From Betaproteobacteria bacterium (lineage in GTDB: Bacteria; Pseudomonadota; Gammaproteobacteria; Burkholderiales; SG8-39): 58,617 nucleotides of DNA. The notes below the pieces were generated by a model, which ran no database searches, was not told where the DNA came from, and saw only the letters and a list, made by a program, of their open reading frames with translations. Position 1 is the first letter of the stretch. Each line of letters begins with the position of its first letter. The translations under genes and the position numbers were made by a program. This document shows positions 51,701 through 58,617 of this stretch, piece by piece. The DNA is taken from assembly GCA_005881595.1 (NCBI GenBank), contig VBBY01000033.1, positions 1-58,617 of the forward strand, given 5' to 3'.

Positions 51701-52457
51701 GGCCCAATTTTACGTAAATCGGGGCGAAGCATTCGGACTGCGTGATCTCGATCAGCAGCTCTCGCGCCAGCTCGAGCAGCGCGAGGAAAGTGACCACCAG
51801 GACCGCGACCCCTCGCGCCGGCTCGAACAGCTCGGCGAACTCGAGGACGCGGCGCTCGCGCAGGCGGCGCAGGATGCCGCTCATGTGCTCGCGCACCGAC
51901 AGCTCTTCGCGGGAAATGTGGTGGTGCCTGGACAGGCGCGCGCGGTACAGGAGGCTGCGCCAGGCCTCGGCAAGATCCTGCGGGTCGACCTGCGGCAGCC
52001 GCTCGGCGACCGCCTTTTCTATCCACAGCGAGATCGCGACCACGTCGCGGCCGACCTGCGGCAGCTCGTCGAGCGCGTGGGCGGCCTTCCTGATTCTCTC
52101 GTACTCGAGCAGCCGCCGCACCAGCTCGGCGCGCGGGTCCTCCTCCGCCGTCTCGAGCGCAGGCGGCCGCGGCAGCAGCAGGCGCGACTTGATCTCCATC
52201 AGCATCGCCGCCATCACCAGGTACTCGGCGGCGAGCTCCAGGTTCTTCGTGCGCATGATCTCGACGTACTCTAGGTACTGGCGCGTGAGCGGCGCCATCG
52301 GGATGTCGAGGATGTCGAGGTTTTCCTTGCGGATCAGGTACAGCAGCAGGTCGAGCGGCCCTTCGAAGGCCTCGAGAATCACCTCGAGGGCATCGGGCGG
52401 GATGTAGAGGTCGCTCGGCAGCTCGATGACCGGCTCGCCGTAGAGCTTCGCCATCAT
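51684..52457 (-). CDS. scpA: Segregation and condensation protein A
   Basis: A 257-residue kleisin subunit bridging the SMC heads. The N-terminal [19 protein letters not shown] and [15 protein letters not shown] motifs are diagnostic; a C-terminal winged helix ends the protein. ATGA overlap with trpS fixes the start at 52457 (or the next codon, 52454). Together with scpB and smc (26080-29595) the window holds the complete SMC-ScpAB condensin. Confidence 0.95.
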   Translation of the reverse strand: MMAKLYGEPVIELPSDLYIPPDALEVILEAFEGPLDLLLYLIRKENLDILDIPMAPLTRQYLEYVEIMRTKNLELAAEYLVMAAMLMEIKSRLLLPRPPALETAEEDPRAELVRRLLEYERIRKAAHALDELPQVGRDVVAISLWIEKAVAERLPQVDPQDLAEAWRSLLYRARLSRHHHISREELSVREHMSGILRRLRERRVLEFAELFEPARGVAVLVVTFLALLELARELLIEITQSECFAPIYVKLGHAQPG

Positions 52458-53656
52458 GTATAGGAAAGCCCCATCGCCTCGCGCACGTCGCGCATGGTCT
52501 CGGCGGCCAGGCGCTTCGCCTTGTCGCAGCCGTCCGCGACGATGTTCTTCACCAGCGTCGGATCATCGACATACGCCTGCGCCCGCTCGCGCATCGGCGC
52601 GAGCTCGGCCTGGATCGCTTCGATCACCGGCTGCTTGCACTCGAGGCAGCCGATGCCGGCGGTGGTGCAGCCCTGCCACACCCATTTTTTCCGCTCCTCG
52701 CCGGAGTACACCTTGTGCAGTTCCCACACCGGGCATTTCTCGGGATTGCCGGGGTCGCTGCGCTTCACGCGCGCCGGGTCGGTCGGCATGGTGCGGATCT
52801 TCTTCGCCACCGATTCCGGATCCTCGCGCAGCGAGATAGTGTTGCCGTAGGACTTCGACATCTTCTGGCCGTCGAGCCCTGGCAGCTTCGGCGCCTCGGT
52901 GAGCAGCACCTCGGGCTCGACCAGGATCTTCTTGCCGCCGCCCTCGAGCCAGCCGTAGAGGCGCTCGCGGTCCCCGCGCGGAAGGTTTTGCTGCTCGTCG
53001 AGCAGCGCCTGCGCCTTCGACAGCGCCTGGGCGTCGCCCTCCTGCAGGAACTTGGTGCGCAGCTCGTTCAGAAGGCGCGCCTTTTTCGTGCCCATCTTCT
53101 TCACCGCGGCCTTGGCTTTTTCCTCGTACCCCGGCTCGCGGCCATACAGGTGGTTGAAGCGGCGCGCGAGCTCGCGCGTGAATTCGACGTGCGGCACCTG
53201 GTCTTCGCCCACCGGCACGTACCTGGCGCGGTAGATCAGGATGTCGGCCGATTGCAGCAGCGGATAGCCGAGGAAGCCGTAGGTCGCGAGGTCGCGGTCG
53301 GCGAGCTTCTCCTGCTGGTCCTTGTAGGTCGGCACGCGCTCGAGCCAGCCGAGCGGCGTCATCATCGACAGCAGCAGGTGCAGCTCGGCGTGCTCGATCA
53401 CCTGCGACTGGATGAACATGATTGACTGGCCGGGATCGACGCCGGCGGCGGGCCAGTCGATCACCATGTCCCAGGTGTTTTTCTGCAGCTCGCCCGGATT
53501 CTCGTAGTCGGTGGTGAGCGCATGCCAGTCAGCGGCGAAGAACAGGCAGGTGTACTCGGCCTGCAGCCGGACCCAGTTCTTCAGCACGCCGTGGTAATGA
53601 CCCAGGTGCAGGCTGCCGGTCGGGCGCATGCCGGACAGCACCCGTGTTTCGTACAT
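52454..53656 (-). CDS. trpS: Tryptophanyl-tRNA synthetase
   Basis: A 400-residue class Ic synthetase. The HIGH-type motif is HLGH (17-20) in GSLHLGHYHG; the KMSKS loop is near residues 265-269. It is the long bacterial form with an extra segment before KMSKS and a four-Cys-like C-terminal insertion (CPVWELHKVYSG, GCLECKQ), seen in many betaproteobacteria. It is followed by scpA with a 4-bp overlap. Confidence 0.96.
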   Translation of the reverse strand: MYETRVLSGMRPTGSLHLGHYHGVLKNWVRLQAEYTCLFFAADWHALTTDYENPGELQKNTWDMVIDWPAAGVDPGQSIMFIQSQVIEHAELHLLLSMMTPLGWLERVPTYKDQQEKLADRDLATYGFLGYPLLQSADILIYRARYVPVGEDQVPHVEFTRELARRFNHLYGREPGYEEKAKAAVKKMGTKKARLLNELRTKFLQEGDAQALSKAQALLDEQQNLPRGDRERLYGWLEGGGKKILVEPEVLLTEAPKLPGLDGQKMSKSYGNTISLREDPESVAKKIRTMPTDPARVKRSDPGNPEKCPVWELHKVYSGEERKKWVWQGCTTAGIGCLECKQPVIEAIQAELAPMRERAQAYVDDPTLVKNIVADGCDKAKRLAAETMRDVREAMGLSYT

Positions 53657-53672
53657 CGTCGTGAGAGCTCTC

Positions 53673-54425
53673 CTAGAGCAGTACCATCGCGCGCACCAGC
53701 GCTTCGGATTCGAACAGCAGAGGACTCAGGATAATGCTCAGTACGTTCGAACCGTACACAGGTACAAAAAAAAGCAGCAGCAGCAGCGGCAAGCCCCACG
53801 GCTCGAGCTTGGCGAACTGCCATGCCGCACGCCTTGGAAGCAAACTCGCCAGAATTCTGCCGCCATCGAGTGGCAATATCGGCAAGAGATTCAGCAGCAT
53901 GAGCACCAGATTGACCAGAATCCCTGCCGCGCTCACTCCGACTAGGAATTCCGAAACGCCGACATGGTGATTCATCACCGCCTCGACCAAGCCGGCGGCG
54001 CCGTCGGACTGCGCGAGCTCCATCCAAGCCTCGGAGTTAGGGCTAATAGCGATCGCAGCGCGCAGGACGATCGCCCACAAGAGCGCCATCAGTAGATTGG
54101 CGCCAGGTCCCGCCACCGCGACCCAGGCCATGTGCTGGCGTGGTTTGCGCAGCGCCGAGTAGTTGACGGGAACGGGTTTTGCCCATCCGAAAAGATATTT
54201 TGAGAACGTCAAAATGACGAGCGGCACGATAATCGTACCGATCAGATCGATGTGGCGGATGGGATTAAGGCTGATGCGCCCCTGCGCGTGCGCCGTCATG
54301 TCGCCGAAATGACGCGCGACGTAGCCATGCGCCGCCTCGTGCAGCGTGATCGCGAACAGCACCGGAAGGGCGTAGATGGAAACCGTCTGCACGAGGTCAT
54401 TGACGGTGTGGGCGAGGTTGTCCAT
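53673..54425 (-). CDS. Site-2 protease family (M50) membrane metalloprotease
   Basis: A 250-residue polytopic protein. The zinc motif is HEAAH (29-33), and the second ligand motif NLLPILPLDGGRI lies near 190. It has five or six membrane segments and no PDZ domain, so it belongs to the short Rv/YwhC-like group rather than RseP. The substrate is unknown. The ATG at 54425 (MDNLAHTVND) fits the family better than the further upstream in-frame ATG at 54476. The adjacency to trpS is conserved in betaproteobacteria. Confidence 0.9.
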   Translation of the reverse strand: MDNLAHTVNDLVQTVSIYALPVLFAITLHEAAHGYVARHFGDMTAHAQGRISLNPIRHIDLIGTIIVPLVILTFSKYLFGWAKPVPVNYSALRKPRQHMAWVAVAGPGANLLMALLWAIVLRAAIAISPNSEAWMELAQSDGAAGLVEAVMNHHVGVSEFLVGVSAAGILVNLVLMLLNLLPILPLDGGRILASLLPRRAAWQFAKLEPWGLPLLLLLFFVPVYGSNVLSIILSPLLFESEALVRAMVLL

Positions 54426-54569
54426 CTTCCCGGCGCCGAGTTTATCAGACGGCCTCGACGGCGCAGGGTCCCGCATCGATCACCAAGTCGGATGGAGAAG
54501 AACTGCGCCACGGCTAGCTACGTGTGAAGCGTCAAGAGGTCTGGGTCGGGTGTCGCTTGACACGCGTAC

Positions 54570-55154
54570 TCATCTGCCAGAGCGCGCCTCCTCCAGTTCA
54601 CGGCGCGCCTTCTCCGCGTCGTCCTCGAGCTTCTTCTGGCGCTCCCAGTAGGCGTCGGTCAGACGAGATCCAGCTTCAGCGCCTGTGCCCGTTCCGGTGC
54701 CTGTACCGGTTCCGGTGCCCGCACCGCCTGCGGTGCCCGTGCCCGTTCCGGTGCCCGTGCCAGCCCCTTTTCCCCGGCGGGCGATGCCAAGGCGCTCCCC
54801 GGGAAGCGGCTCCCTGCCTGCTTCGCGTGCCGCTTCCGCTTCGCGCAGCGCCTTCTGGGCTGCCTGCACCCTCTCCGCGTCCCTTTCGCGTTGGCTCCTG
54901 GCGTTCTGAAATTCCTCCAGGACCCGGGCCTCGCGCTCACTAGTGCCGCCAACGCCTGCCTTTGATGTGTCGGGCCGACTCTCCATGACTTTCGCCGCGC
55001 CGGGCGCGGGCTTGTCGCCGTAGACGATGCGGCCGTCCGGCATGATGGACTTGTAGAGGACTTGCGCGGCGGCCGCCGCTGGTAGTCCGAACGTCGCGAT
55101 CAGACACCAGCCGCAGGCCGCGTTACGCGCCTTCTTCGCGCTCGTGCTTGTCAT
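54570..55154 (-). CDS. DUF4124-type exported protein with Gly-Thr repeat
   Basis: A 194-residue protein. A signal peptide (to about residue 30, PAAAAAQ) is followed by a short DUF4124-like segment (VLYKSIMPDGRIVYGDKP). Next come a charged helical region with coiled-coil character (about 70-125), then a tract of alternating Gly and Thr of about 28 residues, and a C-terminal charged helix. DUF4124 proteins are periplasmic or envelope proteins without known function. The ATG at 55154 is preferred, behind GGAAAGGA. Confidence 0.8.
   Translation of the reverse strand: MTSTSAKKARNAACGWCLIATFGLPAAAAAQVLYKSIMPDGRIVYGDKPAPGAAKVMESRPDTSKAGVGGTSEREARVLEEFQNARSQRERDAERVQAAQKALREAEAAREAGREPLPGERLGIARRGKGAGTGTGTGTGTAGGAGTGTGTGTGTGTGAEAGSRLTDAYWERQKKLEDDAEKARRELEEARSGR
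54681..54763. repeat. Short tandem repeat encoding Gly-Thr tract
   Basis: Degenerate copies of GGTGCCCGTTCC-like units, about 12 bp each, occur over roughly 83 bp, interrupted by one Ala-Gly-Gly-Ala-coding stretch. All copies are in frame. Such repeats can change copy number by slippage without breaking the frame when whole 6- or 12-bp units are lost. Confidence 0.75.
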
Positions 55155-55185
55155 TCGAGATTTCCTTTCCCGTGGCGATCCATAG

Positions 55186-56043
55186 CTATTCAAGAAATTC
55201 CTCCAGCAACCGGGCCACCGCTTCAGGCTGGTCGTGATGCAGCATATGCCCCGCCTGCGGCACAGTCACGTAGCGCAGGTTGCGGAACGCGGCCCGCCGT
55301 TCGGCATGCTCGGCGGCGCTTAGCCCAAGGCGCTTCAGCGTTTCCGATTCAGCGGCATCCACCCAGAGCACCGGCGCCTCGACCTTCTGCCAGCACGCGT
55401 GGACCTCTTCGTAGCGATAGAGCACCGGGTTGACGATCTTGTGCGCCGGGTCGCCGCGCAGCACCACTTCGCCCTGCTCCGTCTCCCTGCCCCAGTGGCG
55501 CGCCAGAAATTCGGCACGCTCCGGCGTCAGGCGCTTGTTGCCTTGCTGCAGCCTTTCAGCCAGCTCCTGGAAATTGCGGTAAGGGCGCAGCCGCGGCGGC
55601 TCGTGCAGCTCGTCCAGCCAGCGCGCATAGCGCTCGGGGGCCTGCCCGGGGCGCGCCGCGGCGAGGCCAAAGCCTTCCAGATTGACGAGCCTCGCGACCC
55701 GCTGCGGCCGGATTCCGGCGTACATCGAGGCGACGTTGCCGCCCAGGCTGTGCCCGACGAGATTCACCGCCTGAATCTGCTCCAGCAGGGAGTCGAGATC
55801 AGCGATGTAGTCCGGAAACCAGTAGCAATCGGACTTTCCCCGGCCCGTCAGCCCATAGCCGCGCCAGTCGGGCGCATAGATGTCCCAGTCGCCGCGCAGC
55901 GCGTCGACGACAAACTGAAACGAGGCCGAAACATCCATCCAGCCGTGCAGCAGCAGCATTTTCGGCGCGCCTGTGCCCGGCCAGCGGCGCACGTGATAGC
56001 GCAGGCCGCGGATGTCCAGGAACAGCGATTCGCTCTTACGCAA
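55186..56043 (-). CDS. Alpha/beta hydrolase
   Basis: A 285-residue cytoplasmic-type hydrolase. The oxyanion region is LLHGWMD (H34), the nucleophile elbow GHSLGG has S99, and the catalytic His is H266 in AGHMLHHDQPE. WRGYGLTGR resembles the DxRGxGxS strand of haloalkane dehalogenase and epoxide hydrolase relatives. The substrate cannot be assigned. It overlaps dadA by 8 bp. Confidence 0.9.
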   Translation of the reverse strand: MRKSESLFLDIRGLRYHVRRWPGTGAPKMLLLHGWMDVSASFQFVVDALRGDWDIYAPDWRGYGLTGRGKSDCYWFPDYIADLDSLLEQIQAVNLVGHSLGGNVASMYAGIRPQRVARLVNLEGFGLAAARPGQAPERYARWLDELHEPPRLRPYRNFQELAERLQQGNKRLTPERAEFLARHWGRETEQGEVVLRGDPAHKIVNPVLYRYEEVHACWQKVEAPVLWVDAAESETLKRLGLSAAEHAERRAAFRNLRYVTVPQAGHMLHHDQPEAVARLLEEFLE

Positions 56044-57274
56044 GGAAGTCGAATGCGACCTCGGGTTTGCGGCCGGAAACGAGGTCCGCCAGCGCCTTCG
56101 CCGAACCGCACGCCAGGGTCCAGCCGAGCGTGCCGTGACCGGTATTGAGAAACAGCTTGCGCAGCCGCGTGCGGCCGATGATCGGCACGTTGTTCGGCGT
56201 CGCGGGCCGCAGGCCCGCCCACCTCTCCACCACCGTTATTCCGCCGAGACCGGGAAACAGCTGCCGGATCCGCCGCACGATCGCATTGCAGCGTACCGGG
56301 TTGACGGAAGCGTCGTATCCAGCGAGCTCCGCGGTCCCCGCGGCGCGCAGGCGGTTGCCCAGGCGCGAGATCACGATCTTGTGCGCCTCGTCGGTCAAGC
56401 TCACCTCGGGCGCCGTCATCGGCTCGGCCGCACCGAGCGGCAAGGTAATCGAGTAGCCCTTGAGCGGATAGACCGGGATTTTCAATCCCAGGCTCCTCAA
56501 CAGCAATGGGCTGTAACTTCCGAGCGCGACCACATAGGCATCGGCGAGGAGGCGCTCGCCGCCCTGCAGCCGGATCGCGTCGGCCTCCTGCTCGATCGCC
56601 TCGACCACCGTGCCGTAGCGGAATGCGACGCCGCGCTCCGCGCAGCTCCGGGCGAGCTCCTGCGTAAATCGATGCGCATCCCCGGATTCATCCTGCGGCG
56701 TGTAGGCGCCGCCGGCGACGCGCTCCTCGGAATGCCGCAGCGCAGGCTCGATCTGCAGGCATTCGGCGGCCGACTTGACCTGCCGCTCGATGCCGAGCGT
56801 GCGCATCGCCTCGGCATTGCGCGCGAGCTCCGCGAATTCCCTGTCGCTGGTCGCAAAATGCAGGATGCCGCGCGAGCGCTCGTCATAGCGCACTCTGGTC
56901 CGCTCGCGCAAAGCGCGCAGGCAATCGCGGCTGTAGACCGCCAGTCCCGCCAGCGCGCGGCAATTGCGTTCGAACCGGCCGGGCATGCATTCGAGGAGGA
57001 AGCGCAGCCCCCATTCCCATTGCGCCCAGTCGGCGCGCGGGCGAAACAGCAGCGGCGCGTCCTCTCGCCCCAGCCAGCGCAACAGCTTCGGAATCACCGC
57101 AGGCCTGGCCCAGGGCTCGGCATGCCCGGCCGAGACCTGGCCGCCGTTGGCGAACGAGGTCTCCATCCCCGCTTCGGCCTGGCGCTCGAGCACGGTGACT
57201 TCGTGCCCCGCCTGCGCCAGGTACCACGCGCTCGTCACGCCGATCACGCCGGCGCCAAGGACAATGATCTTCAC
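56036..57274 (-). CDS. dadA: D-amino acid dehydrogenase small subunit
   Basis: A 412-residue FAD enzyme that oxidises D-amino acids, mainly D-alanine, and passes electrons to the respiratory chain. The Rossmann motif is VLGAGVIGVTSAWYLA, then ETSFANGGQVSAGHAEPWA, the YPLKGYS segment, and GLRPATPNNVPIIG near the C-terminus with NTGHGTLGWT. The start is GTG. No dadX racemase lies beside it. Confidence 0.93.
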   Translation of the reverse strand: MKIIVLGAGVIGVTSAWYLAQAGHEVTVLERQAEAGMETSFANGGQVSAGHAEPWARPAVIPKLLRWLGREDAPLLFRPRADWAQWEWGLRFLLECMPGRFERNCRALAGLAVYSRDCLRALRERTRVRYDERSRGILHFATSDREFAELARNAEAMRTLGIERQVKSAAECLQIEPALRHSEERVAGGAYTPQDESGDAHRFTQELARSCAERGVAFRYGTVVEAIEQEADAIRLQGGERLLADAYVVALGSYSPLLLRSLGLKIPVYPLKGYSITLPLGAAEPMTAPEVSLTDEAHKIVISRLGNRLRAAGTAELAGYDASVNPVRCNAIVRRIRQLFPGLGGITVVERWAGLRPATPNNVPIIGRTRLRKLFLNTGHGTLGWTLACGSAKALADLVSGRKPEVAFDFLA

Positions 57275-57291
57275 TGCATTATGATAGACCC

Positions 57292-57816
57292 ATGCCTATC
57301 TTCTCCATCGGCGAGCGGCGCGTGGAGCTGCGCGGCGCGCACCACTACATCGCGCACGACGCCACGCTGGTCGGTTCGGTGACGCTCGAGGCCGACGTCA
57401 GCGTGTGGTTCAAGGTCGTGATCCGCGCCGACAACGACCGCATCAGCATCGGCGAGGGCAGCAACATCCAGGATGGCTCGGTGCTGCACGTCGACCCGGG
57501 CTTCCCCTTGACGCTCGGACGCATGGTCAGCATCGGCCACAAGGCGATGCTGCACGGCTGCACCATCGGCGACGGCAGCCTCGTCGGCATCAACAGCGTC
57601 GTGATGAACGGAGCGCGCATCGGCAAGGGCTCGCTGATCGGCGCCAACACGCTGATCACCGAGGGAAAGGAAATTCCCGACGGCGTGCTGGTGCTCGGCT
57701 CGCCCGGCAAGATCGTGCGCAGCCTGACGCAGGAAGACCAGGATTACCTTCTCGGCATCGCCCGGGGCTACGTGGAGCGCTCGAAGGTCTACCAGCAGAA
57801 TTTGCGCGCGCAGTGA
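57292..57816 (+). CDS. Gamma-class carbonic anhydrase homologue (YrdA family)
   Basis: A 174-residue left-handed beta-helix protein. Metal ligands H66, H83 and H88 have the gamma-class spacing (HVD, SIGHKAMLHGC). N and Q residues at NIQDGSVLH match active or YrdA-like members. Whether it hydrates CO2 or is a trimeric scaffold cannot be told from sequence. It diverges from dadA across 17 bp and its stop abuts the stop of the SDR gene. Confidence 0.9.
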   Translation: MPIFSIGERRVELRGAHHYIAHDATLVGSVTLEADVSVWFKVVIRADNDRISIGEGSNIQDGSVLHVDPGFPLTLGRMVSIGHKAMLHGCTIGDGSLVGINSVVMNGARIGKGSLIGANTLITEGKEIPDGVLVLGSPGKIVRSLTQEDQDYLLGIARGYVERSKVYQQNLRAQ

Positions 57817-58578
57817 TCACTTGGGCGCCATGCGGATGGCGCCGTCCAGGCGGATGGTCTCCGCGTTGAGCATCTCGATCTCGATGATGGCCTTCACCAG
57901 CTGCGCGTATTCGTCCGGCCGGCCCAGCCGCGACGGGAAAGGCACCTGCTTGCCGAGCGATTCCTGCGCATCCTTGGGCAGCCCGAGCAGCATCGGCGTC
58001 TCGAACACTCCGGGCGCGATGGTGCAGACGCGGATGCCATGGCGCGACAGGTCGCGCGCGACTGGCAGGGTCATAGCCACTACCCCGCCTTTCGAAGCCG
58101 AATAGGCCGCCTGCCCGATCTGGCCGTCGTACGCCGCCACCGACGCGGTGTTGACGATGACGCCGCGCTCGCCCGCTGCGTTGGGCCCCGCTTTGGCCAT
58201 CGCATCCGCCGCGAGCCGGATCATGTTGAAGCTGCCGATCAGGTTGATGTTGATCACCCGCGTGAAGCGCCCGAGGTCATGCGGCGCCTCCTTGCCGAGG
58301 GTGCGCTCGGCGAGCGCGATGCCGGCGCAGTTCACCAGCACCTGAAGGCCGCCGAATTCCTTGAGCGCGCGCTCGACCGCCGCCTTGCCGTCGGCTTCCG
58401 AAGTGACGTCGGTCTTGACGAAGCGCGCGCCGATTTCCCTGGCGAGCTTTTCGCCGACGTCTGCTTGCATGTCGGCGATGACCACCTTGCCGCCGTTGTC
58501 CGCCGCCATGCGAGCCGTCGCGGCGCCGAGGCCGGATGCGCCGCCGGTGACGAGGAATACGCTGTTCTTGATCTGCAT
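57817..58578 (-). CDS. HSD10-type short-chain dehydrogenase (3-hydroxyacyl-CoA dehydrogenase)
   Basis: A 253-residue SDR. The NAD motif is TGGASGLG (11-18), the catalytic triad S146, Y159 and K163 (YSASK). The [17 protein letters not shown] stretch and the C-terminal [10 protein letters not shown] are typical of type II 3-hydroxyacyl-CoA dehydrogenase, which acts on branched or short 3-hydroxyacyl-CoA. It probably belongs to a fatty-acid or isoleucine breakdown set continuing outside the window. Confidence 0.9.
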   Translation of the reverse strand: MQIKNSVFLVTGGASGLGAATARMAADNGGKVVIADMQADVGEKLAREIGARFVKTDVTSEADGKAAVERALKEFGGLQVLVNCAGIALAERTLGKEAPHDLGRFTRVININLIGSFNMIRLAADAMAKAGPNAAGERGVIVNTASVAAYDGQIGQAAYSASKGGVVAMTLPVARDLSRHGIRVCTIAPGVFETPMLLGLPKDAQESLGKQVPFPSRLGRPDEYAQLVKAIIEIEMLNAETIRLDGAIRMAPK

Positions 58579-58617
58579 CGCAACGTCCGCCTTGGAATAA
58601 GGTAATTCGTTGAGCGT

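Noticed and set aside
54681-54763. CRISPR-like repeat array
   Set aside because: The units are about 12 bp, directly adjacent without spacers, and encode an in-frame Gly-Thr tract.

Overview
The window is a gene-dense, GC-rich bacterial chromosome segment. It is almost certainly betaproteobacterial, most like a Burkholderiales or related soil/sediment lineage. The evidence is gene order: rpsB-tsf-pyrH-frr-uppS-cdsA-dxr-rseP-bamA-skp-lpxD-fabZ-lpxA-lpxB-rnhB; smc-zipA-ligA; dapC-dapD-pilU-dapE-prmB; and trpS-scpA-scpB-rluB-rimP-nusA-infB-rbfA-truB. LPS, BAM and type IV pilus genes show a Gram-negative envelope. No mobile element, prophage or CRISPR array was seen, and no gap without a gene exceeds about 150 bp.

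Layout. 1-3244: the 3' end of ppsR, an SpoU-family RNA methylase, and a divergent pair that reads as selenoneine synthase (senA) and selenosugar synthase (senB). 3213-16994 (minus): one long envelope/translation cluster running rpsB to rnhB, covering S2 and EF-Ts, UMP kinase, ribosome recycling, undecaprenyl-PP and CDP-DAG synthesis, the MEP pathway, the RseP protease, outer-membrane assembly and lipid A synthesis. 17135-20501 (plus): map and glnD. 20455-29595 (minus): smc-zipA-ligA-galU-hpt-mtnP-def, where the MTI phosphorylase/Hpt neighbours make a short purine-salvage route. 29633-35050 (plus): queF, the succinylase branch of lysine/DAP synthesis (dapC, dapD, dapE), pilU and prmB.

35116-41324 (plus) is the accessory part. 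It is a compact run of exported proteins without a recognised system: a seven-repeat propeller/Ig-like protein, a small lipoprotein, and a very large secreted protein whose N-terminal part looks like the zinc-dependent phospholipase C/P1-nuclease fold. The last gene is split by a frameshift at about 39764. The run ends 27 bp before a tRNA cluster (transcribed Pro-Arg-His on the minus strand). Base composition is visibly lower in GC across about 37.4-39.45 kb.

41727-54425: dksA (plus), then a minus-strand information-processing block (site-2 protease, trpS, scpA, scpB, rluB, rimP, nusA, infB, rbfA, truB, rpsO, pnp). 54570-58578: a DUF4124 protein with a Gly-Thr repeat, an alpha/beta hydrolase, dadA, a gamma-carbonic anhydrase homologue and an HSD10-type SDR. 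Many genes overlap or abut by a few bases, many start with GTG or TTG, and three convergent pairs overlap at their 3' ends. Functions rest on motif and context recognition; no database search was run.
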